Origin: Isosphaeraceae bacterium
GTDB taxonomy: Bacteria > Planctomycetota > Planctomycetia > Isosphaerales > Isosphaeraceae
DNA length: 64,000 nt
Direction: 5' to 3'
NCBI GenBank assembly: GCA_025356475.1
Contig: JANXSX010000150.1
Span: forward strand, 62,001-126,000
The position numbers and the translations under genes were made by a program. Under the pieces are notes generated by a model, which had not been told where the DNA came from, did no database searches, and worked only from the letters and a program-made list of their open reading frames with translations. Of this stretch, positions 1-7,960 are shown in pieces. How positions within the stretch are numbered: the first letter of the stretch is position 1; every line of letters begins with the position of its first letter.

Positions 1-1
1 C

Positions 2-199
2 ATTGAACTTCACAGTAAGCTTGTGGTCGCCTGGATTCAGGGGAAGCCAATCGTGCGCTGGTATCAGTTCGCGGGTTCGCACGCGATCCTGGTCGCTGAA
101 AACCTGACGGCTGCCCCGACCTCGATTCTCGTTCCACTGGTTCGTGAGTCGGAACATGACAAGATTCGACGAGTCTTGTGGGTCACCACGCCGCACTGA
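2..199 (+). CDS. C-terminal part of a possible S24/LexA-like protein (5' end outside window)
   Basis: An open frame enters from the left edge and ends in TGA at 197-199, giving 65 residues. The pattern (LVVAWIQGKPIVRW, then HAILVAEN, then RRVLWVTTPH) resembles the C-terminal beta-fold of S24/LexA-type autoprotease or repressor proteins, where a short strand, a glycine turn and an AEN motif recur. In LexA the catalytic lysine sits in a VKRL-like strand; the corresponding position here reads VRWY, so an arginine may replace it and the fold may not cleave itself. The N-terminal part, including any helix-turn-helix, lies outside the window. It converges on the P-II gene with 9 bases between the stops. 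The family call is tentative and rests on motif resemblance only. Confidence 0.45.
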   Translation: MELHSKLVVAWIQGKPIVRWYQFAGSHAILVAENLTAAPTSILVPLVRESEHDKIRRVLWVTTPH

Positions 200-208
200 T
201 GCGTTGGG

Positions 209-520
209 CTACCAGCTCACGTGCTCATCCAGGCAGGGCATGATCATTATCTTACCATCCCCCATCCTCCCCGTGCGTCCGTTGCCAACGATCGCGCGGA
301 TTGCTGCTGGGAGATCGTCGTCCATGACAAAGAGTGTGAATTCGATCTTGGGTAGGAATGAGCTATTATATTCGCTACCGAGGTAGCGATGGAGCCGGTT
401 TTTCTGGCGGTTATAGCCCATCGCTTCCCGGACGGTTCCCCCCAGGATTTCGAGACCTTCGAGGGCGGCAAGCACTGCGCCAGCGCGGAAAGGTTTCACG
501 AGTGCGATGATCTGAACCAA
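209..520 (-). CDS. P-II family nitrogen regulatory protein
   Basis: This 103-residue protein has the P-II (GlnB/GlnK) layout: an N-terminal QIIALVKPF strand, a T-loop with GSEY followed by FLPK, and the B-loop RTGRMGDGK at residues 82-90. P-II proteins are small trimeric signal proteins that sense 2-oxoglutarate and ATP/ADP and control nitrogen enzymes or transporters. The TTG start at 518-520 is chosen because GGGAG lies about 8 bases upstream and because it places the T-loop tyrosine exactly at residue 51, the canonical modified position. The frame stays open upstream to 763 but that extension is arginine-rich and unlike the family. No ammonium transporter gene is adjacent in the window, so the target is unknown. 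Confidence 0.85.
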   Translation of the reverse strand: MVQIIALVKPFRAGAVLAALEGLEILGGTVREAMGYNRQKNRLHRYLGSEYNSSFLPKIEFTLFVMDDDLPAAIRAIVGNGRTGRMGDGKIMIMPCLDEHVSW

Positions 521-701
521 TGGACCGCTCCCAGGATTGGCTGGATGGGTGGCACGCAACTTGACAAGGCGTGCCCGACTACGGACAGTGTGAGCCAGTG
601 GAAACGGCGGGCCACTGTCAGCAAGTCTAGCACGAGCCGACCTCCTACGACGATTCGGGCCCCGGACCGACTGAACGATCGACTCAAGCGCGAGGTGGGA
701 A

Positions 702-1445
702 ATGCGACGGGTGTCTGCGATGCTGCTCTCCGCCAGCTTTATGATTGCGTGCGGCTGCGGCAAGCCCGCCTACGACAAGCGGCTCGAGGCGACGATCGAG
801 AAGATCCGGTACCAGGCTGAGCTGAACAAGAAGCTCTCCCTGCCTCCCGCCACCACCGATGGCAAGTTTGTGGAAATGCAAGTCTTCGTGCGTCCCCCCA
901 AGGGCGACACATACATCAAGACTTTCTTCCTGGGCGAGCCCACCCCTGGGATCTTCGACCTCACCGAGAGCTTCACGGACAAGGCGACTGGGCACGCCTT
1001 TCATACAATTGCTCGAGTGAAGCAAGCGAAGAAGGCCCCCGCCAAAGGCCAGCCAGCCGCCGCCGCCGAGCCTGCCGTTGCCCGTGGCGAGTTCACAGCC
1101 GATCTGCTCGCTTTCTTGCAGCAAGTCTATGGAGCCGCCGACGAGATTCAGCCCGCCAAGCTCAAAAACGAGAAGAAGAAGAATAACGATTTTCGCAAGT
1201 TGAGCTTCGTTACCACAGGCGCAAACAACGTCTCGACCACGGTCCAGGTGTTCATTTACAAGAAAGAACCCCACGACGTGGCTCTTGTCTTCGTCATGCC
1301 GACCGCAAACGTCGCGAAGCAACTCTCGACAATCGACCTCTGCCTCGAATCCTTCGCTGTTGGCAATAAAGCCAAGTCCGCCTACTCCGGAGGAGCGAGC
1401 GAGGAAGAAGGGGGCGAGGCAGCGGCCTCAGGCTCAAACTTCTAG
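702..1445 (+). CDS. hypothetical secreted protein or lipoprotein
   Basis: The 247-residue product begins with a short basic and hydrophobic leader ending in MIACGCGK, which is a weak lipobox, so it is probably exported and possibly lipid-anchored. ATG at 702 is preceded by GAGG at good spacing. The mature part has an alanine/proline-rich linker near residues 107-127 and a lysine-rich patch (KLKNEKKKNN) near residue 155, and ends in a low-complexity Gly/Glu/Ala/Ser tail. I recognise no domain. It is divergent from the P-II gene, with about 180 bases between them, and its end faces csrA across three hairpins. Confidence 0.7.
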   Translation: MRRVSAMLLSASFMIACGCGKPAYDKRLEATIEKIRYQAELNKKLSLPPATTDGKFVEMQVFVRPPKGDTYIKTFFLGEPTPGIFDLTESFTDKATGHAFHTIARVKQAKKAPAKGQPAAAAEPAVARGEFTADLLAFLQQVYGAADEIQPAKLKNEKKKNNDFRKLSFVTTGANNVSTTVQVFIYKKEPHDVALVFVMPTANVAKQLSTIDLCLESFAVGNKAKSAYSGGASEEEGGEAAASGSNF

Positions 1446-1464
1446 TTGCTCCGTTTTGCGGTCG

Positions 1465-1491
1465 CGAGAGGTGGGTAAGACCCACCTCTCG
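1465..1491. terminator. 12-bp stem hairpin between convergent genes
   Basis: CGAGAGGTGGGT at 1465-1476 pairs perfectly with 1480-1491 around an AAG loop. It lies 20 bases after the stop of the upstream lipoprotein gene. No T-run follows on either strand, so it may be a folding element or processing signal, not a classical intrinsic terminator. Confidence 0.45.
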
Positions 1492-1523
1492 ATCGCTCAG
1501 AGTCGAGCATTCCGTGAAGGCAA

Positions 1524-1569
1524 AATGCCCACGCGTCCGTGGGCATTGCTGCCGCATCATTGATGCGGC
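1524..1569. terminator. two further hairpins before csrA end
   Basis: AATGCCCACG at 1524-1533 pairs with 1538-1547 around CGTC (10-bp stem). GCCGCATCA at 1551-1559 pairs with 1561-1569 (practical stem about 7 bp). With the hairpin at 1465-1491 this makes three perfect stems in 105 bases between two gene ends, probably serving as a bidirectional transcription end. Confidence 0.45.
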
Positions 1570-1603
1570 CGTTACGCGGTTGTTTTGGAGAGGTTGAGCT
1601 TGG

Positions 1604-1837
1604 TTACACCAGCTCTACCGATTCGGTGACCTCAACGTCGGAGGCAATCCAAGCCTCCTGAGCCATTCGGTCTTCGTCATCGCCGATGTGTTCGAGAAGT
1701 TCTTCCCGAACGATCATCACGTCGGGCGGGGCTTCGATCCCGATCCTGACCTGGTTGCGGTCGAAGCGAACAATCGTGATCACGATGTTCTCGCCAATCC
1801 GAATCTGTTCCGATCGCTTACGGCTGAGTACAAGCAT
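1604..1837 (-). CDS. csrA: carbon storage regulator CsrA
   Basis: The 77-residue product starts MLVLSRKRSEQIRIG, continues with NVRIG-like strand NQVRIGIEAP and the VMIVREEL helix, the full CsrA/RsmA fold. CsrA is a dimeric RNA-binding protein that recognises GGA in hairpin loops near ribosome-binding sites and changes translation or mRNA stability. The ATG at 1835-1837 is preferred over the one nine bases upstream because GGAGG sits 9 bases before it, while the upstream ATG directly abuts the GGAGG. The C-terminus has an acidic tail beyond the 61-residue E. coli length. It stands alone; no flagellar genes such as fliW are nearby. Confidence 0.95.
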   Translation of the reverse strand: MLVLSRKRSEQIRIGENIVITIVRFDRNQVRIGIEAPPDVMIVREELLEHIGDDEDRMAQEAWIASDVEVTESVELV

Positions 1838-2138
1838 GAGAAGCATCCTCCTTGCGATCTCGTAGGGGCCTCGGCTCCTCCTGGCTCTGGCCCGTGGTGG
1901 TTCCTACCACCTAGTCAATCGCAATTACTACAATCTGAACGACAGCTCGTCTTTAGCATTTTGTAAAATTAGCATAACGATCGTTATCAGACAAAGGCGA
2001 CTGCTCAGAATACGCAAGCTAGGAGAAATAGGTGGGCCGGTGTCCAAGGCACCTGAATTGCTCAGGCTGCGAGCGATCTTAAACCAAAAGGGCCTCGAAC
2101 GTTGTTTACTGATCAAATTTAATAATACTCATTTATGT
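1838..2138. other. intergenic region, AT-rich, no gene seen
   Basis: Between the csrA start and the end of the Fic pseudogene. The part next to the toxin-antitoxin genes (about 1920-2150) is clearly richer in A+T than the surroundings and holds the short palindrome AACGATCGTT near 1976-1985. No convincing coding frame is present. The AT-rich shoulder also appears on the other side of the pair (3112-3230), consistent with acquired DNA. Confidence 0.4.
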
Positions 2139-2725
2139 TTATGATTTATCTTCATATCGCAAATGAAGTGCGGTTAGCGGTATTTCATCACCTTGATCTG
2201 CTGCTCGAATTGCTTCGAGATATTGATCTCGAATCACACTCTTTGAGCCAATCACGTCTTCTGGCCAAGCAGTGATGTGATATCCATGACACTTCAACCA
2301 GATGTTCGATAACATTCGCGCCCACCGTCCGTTCCCATTCGAGAACGGGTGGATCTGAACCGTTCGATGGTGAAGTCTCACAGCTTGTGTGGGTATGCTC
2401 TTCCCTTGATTTCCCCAAAAGACGAGATCGTCTAGCACGCCTTGCAGACTCATCGGAACCTGGTGCCATGCGCATCCGAGGTTAAGATTTTCTCGCCGAA
2501 ATGTTCCGGCCCAGTTCCAAACATCTGCAAGTGGAGTCGCTTCGTCCAAGTCAGGGTGAATGGTGCTGATCGCCGCGAGGGCTTCGCTGCGAGGTACTTC
2601 ACCACCGCCTTGCGAATGTTCTCCGCCTCCGCCCGGTTCCGTTGAGCCCTCGTTGTGATGTCCTTCGGTTTGAGTCCAGAAGGATCAATGGGAGTTTCGC
2701 CGCTCAATTCTTCCCAACCTGTCAC
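2139..2725 (-). pseudogene. Fic-domain toxin gene, frameshifted
   Basis: Two overlapping frames together make one Fic protein of the kind paired with an HTH partner (compare the family named mobile mystery protein B). The first frame (GTG at 2725) encodes the usual N-terminus, including TPIDPSGLKPKDITTR and LHLQMFG. The second frame encodes DVWNWAGTFRRENLNLG, then the catalytic motif IHPFSNGNGR, and ends at 2139. Fic enzymes transfer AMP or similar groups from nucleotides to target proteins. The frame is lost at 2517-2526, in the middle of the conserved MFGDVW segment. The intact reading is recovered if the 10-bp unit AGATGTTTGG occurred twice. The GTG start overlaps the stop of the upstream HTH gene by 4 bases. 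A sequencing error in the repeat is the alternative. Confidence 0.75.
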
Positions 2726-3111
2726 TCTTCGCTCCAGAGTCTTCGATTTGATCCTACCAGCAGTTCATGAGTCGTCTTCTCAATCATCAGGACGATCGCT
2801 TCTTTCTCGACGGCCTGGCCTTCCAGCCCGGAAGTTCCTTGGACAAGAGCAACGAGCCGCTTCGCCTTCAGTTCGGCCTGCTCGCGTTTCAGTTTCGGGG
2901 GCGTAACTTCTGAAGCCAACGAGAGTGATAGGCCCATGGACTCGGCAATTGCCACGATGTTCGTGAAACTCGCCGCCGAGTGACGACCAGAGAGGATACG
3001 TTGCACGGTCGGACGAGAGACGCCGCAACGCTTCGAGAGTAACTCATAGCTTAGCCCAAGGGCTCGGCGACGAACATCAAGGCTCTTAAGTAAGGGGGTT
3101 TCGTCGTGCAC
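2722..3111 (-). CDS. XRE-type HTH protein, likely antitoxin of the Fic gene
   Basis: This 129-residue protein has an XRE helix-turn-helix at roughly residues 10-60 (LGLSYELLSKRCGVSRPTVQ is the recognition region), followed by a charged helical segment ending RRLWSEE. Such proteins repress their own operon and neutralise the downstream toxin. The GTG start at 3111 is the only sensible start. The stop overlaps the Fic start in the sequence GTGA, which implies translational coupling. A candidate operator lies upstream at 3195-3210. With the toxin gene broken, the regulator may persist alone. The antitoxin role is inferred from position and not from sequence identity. Confidence 0.7.
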   Translation of the reverse strand: MHDETPLLKSLDVRRRALGLSYELLSKRCGVSRPTVQRILSGRHSAASFTNIVAIAESMGLSLSLASEVTPPKLKREQAELKAKRLVALVQGTSGLEGQAVEKEAIVLMIEKTTHELLVGSNRRLWSEE

Positions 3112-3194
3112 TCGCTTATTTCCTACTTCTCAAAATCCACAGCTAATATTAACCTCAAGATATCCGTACTAATGAGAAATTGCAATCGAATTCT

Positions 3195-3210
3195 GTATCA
3201 TATACGATAC
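3195..3210. promoter_or_regulatory. candidate operator palindrome upstream of the HTH gene
   Basis: GTATC at 3195-3199 and GATAC at 3206-3210 form an inverted repeat with a 6-base AT-rich spacer, 84 bases upstream of the HTH gene start, in AT-rich DNA. An autoregulating XRE protein would be expected to bind such a site. No experimental support is available. Confidence 0.35.
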
Positions 3211-3249
3211 GAGATCTAGACTCGCTCCACAACGATCCCGTGGCACCGC

Positions 3250-4344
3250 TTACGTCTTTGGTCGCTTGTCACCGGTTCGTTTGGGACGCTTCAGTCGGTA
3301 ACCGATCATCCAATTAAACCAAGGTCGGTGCAGGTTCCTGGTTTCGAGCCACTCGGTAATCCCTAGGTAGTGGGTGGCATTCACTGTAAACTCTGCTACC
3401 CAGCGGAGATAAAAGGGACCGGCATCGACTGGCTTACCCATCCGGACGACGACGGCGGGTTTCTCACGTCGGTTCTTGTCAAAGGGGATCAGCGCGACCT
3501 GCCCTGGATAGAGAAGCCCGAAAATTGTGGGCTTACGCCAGGGTGCATGGATGATGTAGTCCTGGCCGAGTTGGGGTTCACCGTCTCGGAGCTTGAGGAC
3601 GAGGTCGGATCGGGTACCAGCCTTTGCATCGGAGAAGTAGTAGACGAAGGTGTCGGTATCGACGTGGACACGTCCCCATCCCCAGGTCTTCATTGCCAGC
3701 CGGATCTCCTCGGAGCCGGCGTTGTGGTCGTGGTATCCCCTGCCCTCAAAGTTTAACGCGTTCGCGTCCGGCCCGTTGATTTCGATATGCCCGGTTACCT
3801 GACAATCCCCAGCGACAAGTGTCCACTCGTGGCGACTTTCTGGCGTGCCGAGGTCGGTCGCAAAGGGGACGGTCGAGGCCGCCGGAACAAACCGGAATGA
3901 AACCTTAATCACGCTTTGGCCGTCGAGTGCGGGAGTCTCGACTGTCAATTGGTAGCCAGTTTGGTCCCGTTCGAGCCGATTTGAATCGACCTCGACCGTG
4001 AATGGTGCGGTTTGATGGCGGAAATCCTCAGCCTTATATCCGTTGAGTGCATACGCGAGCGTCTTGCCGTCACGATACCAATGGATGCCGATCGCGCAGT
4101 GGTCGAGCGGATTTGGGGCTGGAAACTTGGACGGATTGCGAAGGTGACAGAGGGTCTGGACGCCGTACTCGGGGTCAAACGGTAAAGATGCGTACCAGAC
4201 AATGACGATGGCGTCGCGCCCATCAGAACTGATGGCATCAAAATACCACCACTCTTGCGAGCCTGCTGTTCCGAAGTTCACGAAGCGATCGGGATCGCTC
4301 TCGACCCGCTCGAACCATGGTTTGTTCAGGAGTTCGTCTAGCAC
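3250..4344 (-). CDS. crtC: carotenoid 1,2-hydratase (CrtC-like)
   Basis: The protein (364 residues) has the CrtC/hydroxyneurosporene synthase signature: NFGTAGSQEWWYFDAISSDG near the N-terminus, the central GRGYHDHNAGSEE segment and WGWGRVH. CrtC adds water across the terminal C1-C2 double bond of acyclic carotenoids to give 1-hydroxy derivatives and belongs to the lipocalin-like AttH/CrtC fold. It is the last gene of a four-gene crt operon. I prefer the GTG start at 4344, preceded by GAGGAG with 6-base spacing and overlapping the crtB stop by 7 bases; an in-frame ATG at 4386 lacks a spaced ribosome site. The substrate (C40 or C30 carotenoid) cannot be told from the sequence. Confidence 0.85.
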   Translation of the reverse strand: MLDELLNKPWFERVESDPDRFVNFGTAGSQEWWYFDAISSDGRDAIVIVWYASLPFDPEYGVQTLCHLRNPSKFPAPNPLDHCAIGIHWYRDGKTLAYALNGYKAEDFRHQTAPFTVEVDSNRLERDQTGYQLTVETPALDGQSVIKVSFRFVPAASTVPFATDLGTPESRHEWTLVAGDCQVTGHIEINGPDANALNFEGRGYHDHNAGSEEIRLAMKTWGWGRVHVDTDTFVYYFSDAKAGTRSDLVLKLRDGEPQLGQDYIIHAPWRKPTIFGLLYPGQVALIPFDKNRREKPAVVVRMGKPVDAGPFYLRWVAEFTVNATHYLGITEWLETRNLHRPWFNWMIGYRLKRPKRTGDKRPKT

Positions 4345-5279
4345 CAGTCGCTCCTCAAGCGTTCGGCCAAGGTCTCTCGCTGACATCCGCCGAGAGTACG
4401 AAGCTTGCGTGCCAGGGGAACATGAGCTCGAGTGCGAAAGATATCGTAGTCAAGCTTCTCAATCTCACCGAGAATCCCACCATAGAGTCGCCCCATGACT
4501 CGGACTGTCAATCGGCTTGTTGCTCCGATCAAGTCCGGAATTCCCAGCTCGGCCCGGGCGTACTCCTGGCGTGCCCGGTCGATCTGGAACTTCAACAAGT
4601 TGGAGAAGTTGGTGTCGACTCGACCTTCCTTAAGTTGGTCCTCATCGACCCCAAATTGTTGCAACTCATCTCGTGGTAGATAGATCCGACCACGGTCGAG
4701 GTCCTCCTTGATATCGCGAAGAATGTTCGTCAATTGCATCGCTCTGCCAAGCGAGAGGGCATGGGGGAAACACCGCTCGTGGCGATAACCGAAGAGGTAG
4801 GTCATCATCAGTCCGACCACGCCCGCGACTCGGTAGCAGTAGAGATCAAGCGCGGGATAGTCGGCATAGCGATCGATCGTGAGGTCCATCGCCATCCCAT
4901 CAAGCAGGTCATCGAAGAGACTCTTCGGGATGCCTCGGTCGCGGACTGTGTGCCGAAACGCAGCAAGTCCCGGGGGTGACATTCGGTCCGAGTACGCGAG
5001 TTCAAGAACGTCTCGGGCGATATTGAGCTGGGCCGTGGCTTCCGTGAGATCCCGAGCGTCATCAACACCATTATCGGCCCAGCGGCAGAAGGCATAGACG
5101 GCATACGCATGAGCCTGAGTCTCGCGTGGCAAACACGAGGATGCGAAGTAGAATGTCTTGGCGTAGTGTTGGGTGATCCGTCGACAAACGCGAGCACCTC
5201 GTGCCGAGACCTCCACGCCATGATGGGGAGGTTCGGAAACAAGTTTGACCGAATCGTGTTCGTTCGCAACCAGGCTCAT
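4338..5279 (-). CDS. crtB: phytoene/squalene synthase family (CrtB)
   Basis: The 313-residue protein is a head-to-head prenyl synthase. It shows the two aspartate-rich motifs: FCRWADNGVDD near residue 65 and QLTNILRDIKEDLDRGRIYLP near residue 185. CrtB condenses two GGPP molecules to phytoene; CrtM/HpnD relatives use FPP, so C30 chemistry is not excluded. The ATG at 5279 overlaps the crtI stop as ATGA, which suggests coupled translation; a GTG two codons upstream is the alternative. The gene lies between crtI and crtC with overlaps on both sides, so all are probably made from one mRNA. The first motif has N where many homologues have D (ADN rather than ADD), with the outer aspartates kept. 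Confidence 0.9.
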   Translation of the reverse strand: MSLVANEHDSVKLVSEPPHHGVEVSARGARVCRRITQHYAKTFYFASSCLPRETQAHAYAVYAFCRWADNGVDDARDLTEATAQLNIARDVLELAYSDRMSPPGLAAFRHTVRDRGIPKSLFDDLLDGMAMDLTIDRYADYPALDLYCYRVAGVVGLMMTYLFGYRHERCFPHALSLGRAMQLTNILRDIKEDLDRGRIYLPRDELQQFGVDEDQLKEGRVDTNFSNLLKFQIDRARQEYARAELGIPDLIGATSRLTVRVMGRLYGGILGEIEKLDYDIFRTRAHVPLARKLRTLGGCQRETLAERLRSDWC

Positions 5280-6781
5280 AGCCACTTTTCAAGGACTTTC
5301 GCGCTTGAAATCACCCCAGGCATGCCGGCACCCGGGTGGGTCCCTGCCCCGACGAAGTAGAGGCCATCGACATCCTCACTCTTATTATGAGGCCGGAACC
5401 ACGCGGATTGGGTCAGAATCGGCTCGAACTGGAACGCTGAACCGGCATAAGCATCAAGCTTGGTCTCGAAATCCTTGGGGGTGAAGATGAGTTTAGAAAT
5501 CAAATGCTTGCGAAGGTCGGGCACGAGATGGTCCTTCTCGAGCGCCTTAAAAATCCGCTCGGCGTACTCATCTTTCATCGCGTCCCAATCTTGCCCGCCC
5601 CCTAGGTGAGGGACGGGGCTAAGAACATAAAAGCATTCACAGCCGGGGGGTGCAAGGCTCGGGTCGGTCCGAGTCGGTGTGTGGAGGTAGAGCGAGAAGT
5701 CGTCTGCAACAACCTTTTTATCGAAAATATCACCAAGCAGCCCTTGGTAACGAGGCCCAAGAATGATCGAGTGGTGCGGCAGGTGCTCATACGTTCTGTT
5801 GGTGCCAAAGTACACCACGAAAAGCGACATGGCATAACGCATCTTCTCTAACCGACGGTCGGTCCACTTTCGGCGGTGCTCGGGTCTGATCAGCTTGCGA
5901 TACGTGTTGGCCACATCCCCATTCGAGACCACGACATCGGCTGGAATCACATCTCCATCAGCCAAGCGAACCCCGGTGACCTTCCCCGCCTCAACATTGA
6001 TCTCTTCCACTCGCGCATTGAGCTGTATTGTCCCCCCCAGGTCTTCCAGTAGTCGAACCAAGCCACGGACTAAAGCCCCGGTCCCCCCCATCGCGAAATG
6101 GACGCCCCATGTCTTCTCGAGGTAGTGGATCATCGAGTAGATCGACGACGACCGAAGGGGATTCCCGCCAATCAGCAGAGGCTCAAACGAGAAGATTTGC
6201 CGAAGCGCAGGGTCCTTGATGTAGTGCGCGACCCGTGAATAGACCGACTGCTCGGCCCTTAACTTGATCAGGTCTGGAGCGACTTTGACCATCTGCCAGA
6301 TGTTGTGGAACGAGGCATCGGCCAAGTCAGTGAACGCCCTATCGAAGATCCGCCGACTGTAGTCCAGGAAGGCTCGATACCCGGCAACATCGTCGGGATT
6401 AAACCTTGCGATCTCGGCTTCGAGTTGGGCCTGGTCGCCGTTGTAGTTGAACTGGCGACCATCGTCGAAGAAGATCCGGTAATAGGGGTCGCAAGGGACG
6501 ATCTTCACGTAGTCGGCGATCGTCTTGCCATTGAGCGCTGCGAGCTCGTCGAGCACGAACGGAACAGTAATGATCGTTGGTCCAGCATCATACGTAAAGC
6601 CCTTGTCTGTATAGACATAAGCCCTGCCGCCCGGCTTGTCACGCATCTCAAGAACGGTTGTGTGGTAACCTTTCGCTGCCAGTCGGATCGCGGCTGCCAG
6701 ACCTCCGAATCCACTGCCGATTACGACGACTCGGCGCTTATCTGAGGAACCTGAAGACAAGGCGGGAGAGGAGAGACTCAT
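5276..6781 (-). CDS. crtI: phytoene desaturase family protein (CrtI)
   Basis: This 501-residue FAD-dependent carotenoid desaturase has the N-terminal dinucleotide fold VVVIGSGFGGLAAAIRLAAKG (Rossmann), then GGRAYVY and YDAGPTIITVP. The C-terminus carries the CrtI signature GLYFVGAGTHPGAGMPGV. CrtI removes hydrogens stepwise from phytoene (or diapophytoene) to make coloured acyclic carotenes at the membrane surface. It is 18 bases downstream of crtE and overlaps crtB by 4 bases. A second desaturase (CrtD) and a cyclase are missing from the cluster, so the product is probably acyclic. The exact number of desaturation steps cannot be read from sequence. Confidence 0.93.
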   Translation of the reverse strand: MSLSSPALSSGSSDKRRVVVIGSGFGGLAAAIRLAAKGYHTTVLEMRDKPGGRAYVYTDKGFTYDAGPTIITVPFVLDELAALNGKTIADYVKIVPCDPYYRIFFDDGRQFNYNGDQAQLEAEIARFNPDDVAGYRAFLDYSRRIFDRAFTDLADASFHNIWQMVKVAPDLIKLRAEQSVYSRVAHYIKDPALRQIFSFEPLLIGGNPLRSSSIYSMIHYLEKTWGVHFAMGGTGALVRGLVRLLEDLGGTIQLNARVEEINVEAGKVTGVRLADGDVIPADVVVSNGDVANTYRKLIRPEHRRKWTDRRLEKMRYAMSLFVVYFGTNRTYEHLPHHSIILGPRYQGLLGDIFDKKVVADDFSLYLHTPTRTDPSLAPPGCECFYVLSPVPHLGGGQDWDAMKDEYAERIFKALEKDHLVPDLRKHLISKLIFTPKDFETKLDAYAGSAFQFEPILTQSAWFRPHNKSEDVDGLYFVGAGTHPGAGMPGVISSAKVLEKWL

Positions 6782-6799
6782 CGTTTGATCAGACTTGGG

Positions 6800-7960
6800 T
6801 CAGAGGGCGGGAGCCGTTTCAACTGGGAACGCGACTAAAGATGGCGACGATTCCGACACCGAGCTTCCAGCCGCAGGGGCGAAGAGTTGCATCAAGGCAA
6901 GAAAACCACGTCTCTGGGTCGTTTCGAGTTCGGTATCGCGAAGTAACTCCGAAGCCTCTCGTCCCACTCGGTCGAGCCGACTCCGACACTCGTCGATTGC
7001 TCCCGTCTGTTGGATTAAGGTGAAGAGCCTCTGACGACGATCGAGCCCCACCGGCATCTCCAACGCCTCGTTGATCGCGCGTCGGCATCGATCTGACCCC
7101 AACTCGTACGCCAACCACAGAACCAGCGTCCGCTTGCCGGTGTCCAAGTCCGCGTGATCGCCGTAAGTTAGGTCAGTTAAGAGAGATTCGAGATCATTCT
7201 GAACCTGATATCCAAACCCAAGCAAGTCGCCAAATCGACTCAGAACCCTACCAATGGGTGCGCTGGAACCGGCCAGGATTGAACCTAGCACCAACGGCCC
7301 CGAGATACTGTACCGAGCTGTCTTGCGTTGATACGCCTCGACAATCTGGCTCTCACTTAGCCGATCGAGTGGACAATTCTCGTAGAGAATATCCAGGGCC
7401 TGGCCGACCCCGGTTTCGAGGAGCACATCGGCGATCAATTTGTAGGACCGAACCTGTGTCGCATCGTCCAGGCCCGATCGGCTAAGCATGCGCATCCCCA
7501 GAGCGCACAAAAGATCACCAGCGACGAGTGCCAAATCTGAGGCATGCTTGCGTGCGCTGGAGTGATTGGGATCACGAAGATCGTGACGGATTGCTTCATG
7601 AAGAGTTGCCCGCTCACGGCGTAGGACACTTCCATCGATCAAATCGTCGTGAACAAGCATGAATGCGTGGAAGATCTCTAGGCTGGCTGCTGCGAGCCAG
7701 ACCGGTTTGGCAACTCGATGGGATCGGCCTGATAAGATGCGGAAGCTGGCGACACAGAGCCGAGGACGGAGCCGTTTTCCACCGTGGAGCACGAACTCGC
7801 TGGCCTGTTCGTACAGTGGGCGGACATGTGGGCTCGCGGCGTGCCTCCGCCTAGACTCCGCCAGGAATGCGGAGAGGTAGAGGTCAATCCGATCTCGGTC
7901 CGAGGGGGGCGAGAGTCGGTCGGTCCAGAGCGCCTGGGCGAGGCTGGCGGCATTGGGCAC
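6800..7960 (-). CDS. crtE: polyprenyl (geranylgeranyl) diphosphate synthase (CrtE-like)
   Basis: The 386-residue protein belongs to the trans-isoprenyl diphosphate synthases. HGGKRLRPRL binds diphosphate and the first aspartate motif reads HDDLIDGS. The second motif is unusual, YQVQNDLESLLTD, with N in place of the first D and no aspartate at the last position. It would supply GGPP (or another chain) to crtB downstream. The GTG at 7960 has GAGGGA a few bases upstream and is the first gene of the crt operon; the upstream 363 bases hold the promoter. Chain length is inferred from the operon, not from the sequence. Confidence 0.85.
   Translation of the reverse strand: MPNAASLAQALWTDRLSPPSDRDRIDLYLSAFLAESRRRHAASPHVRPLYEQASEFVLHGGKRLRPRLCVASFRILSGRSHRVAKPVWLAAASLEIFHAFMLVHDDLIDGSVLRRERATLHEAIRHDLRDPNHSSARKHASDLALVAGDLLCALGMRMLSRSGLDDATQVRSYKLIADVLLETGVGQALDILYENCPLDRLSESQIVEAYQRKTARYSISGPLVLGSILAGSSAPIGRVLSRFGDLLGFGYQVQNDLESLLTDLTYGDHADLDTGKRTLVLWLAYELGSDRCRRAINEALEMPVGLDRRQRLFTLIQQTGAIDECRSRLDRVGREASELLRDTELETTQRRGFLALMQLFAPAAGSSVSESSPSLVAFPVETAPAL

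Noticed and set aside
209-763. P-II gene starting at 763 (184 residues)
   Set aside because: The extra N-terminus is arginine-rich and unlike P-II; TTG at 520 has a ribosome site and places the T-loop tyrosine at position 51.
684-1322. 212-residue minus-strand frame opposite the lipoprotein gene
   Set aside because: It is a shadow of the plus-strand gene, which has a good ribosome site and a signal-like leader.
1928-2116. 62-residue minus-strand frame between csrA and the Fic pseudogene
   Set aside because: No ribosome site, no recognisable sequence; the DNA is AT-rich intergenic.
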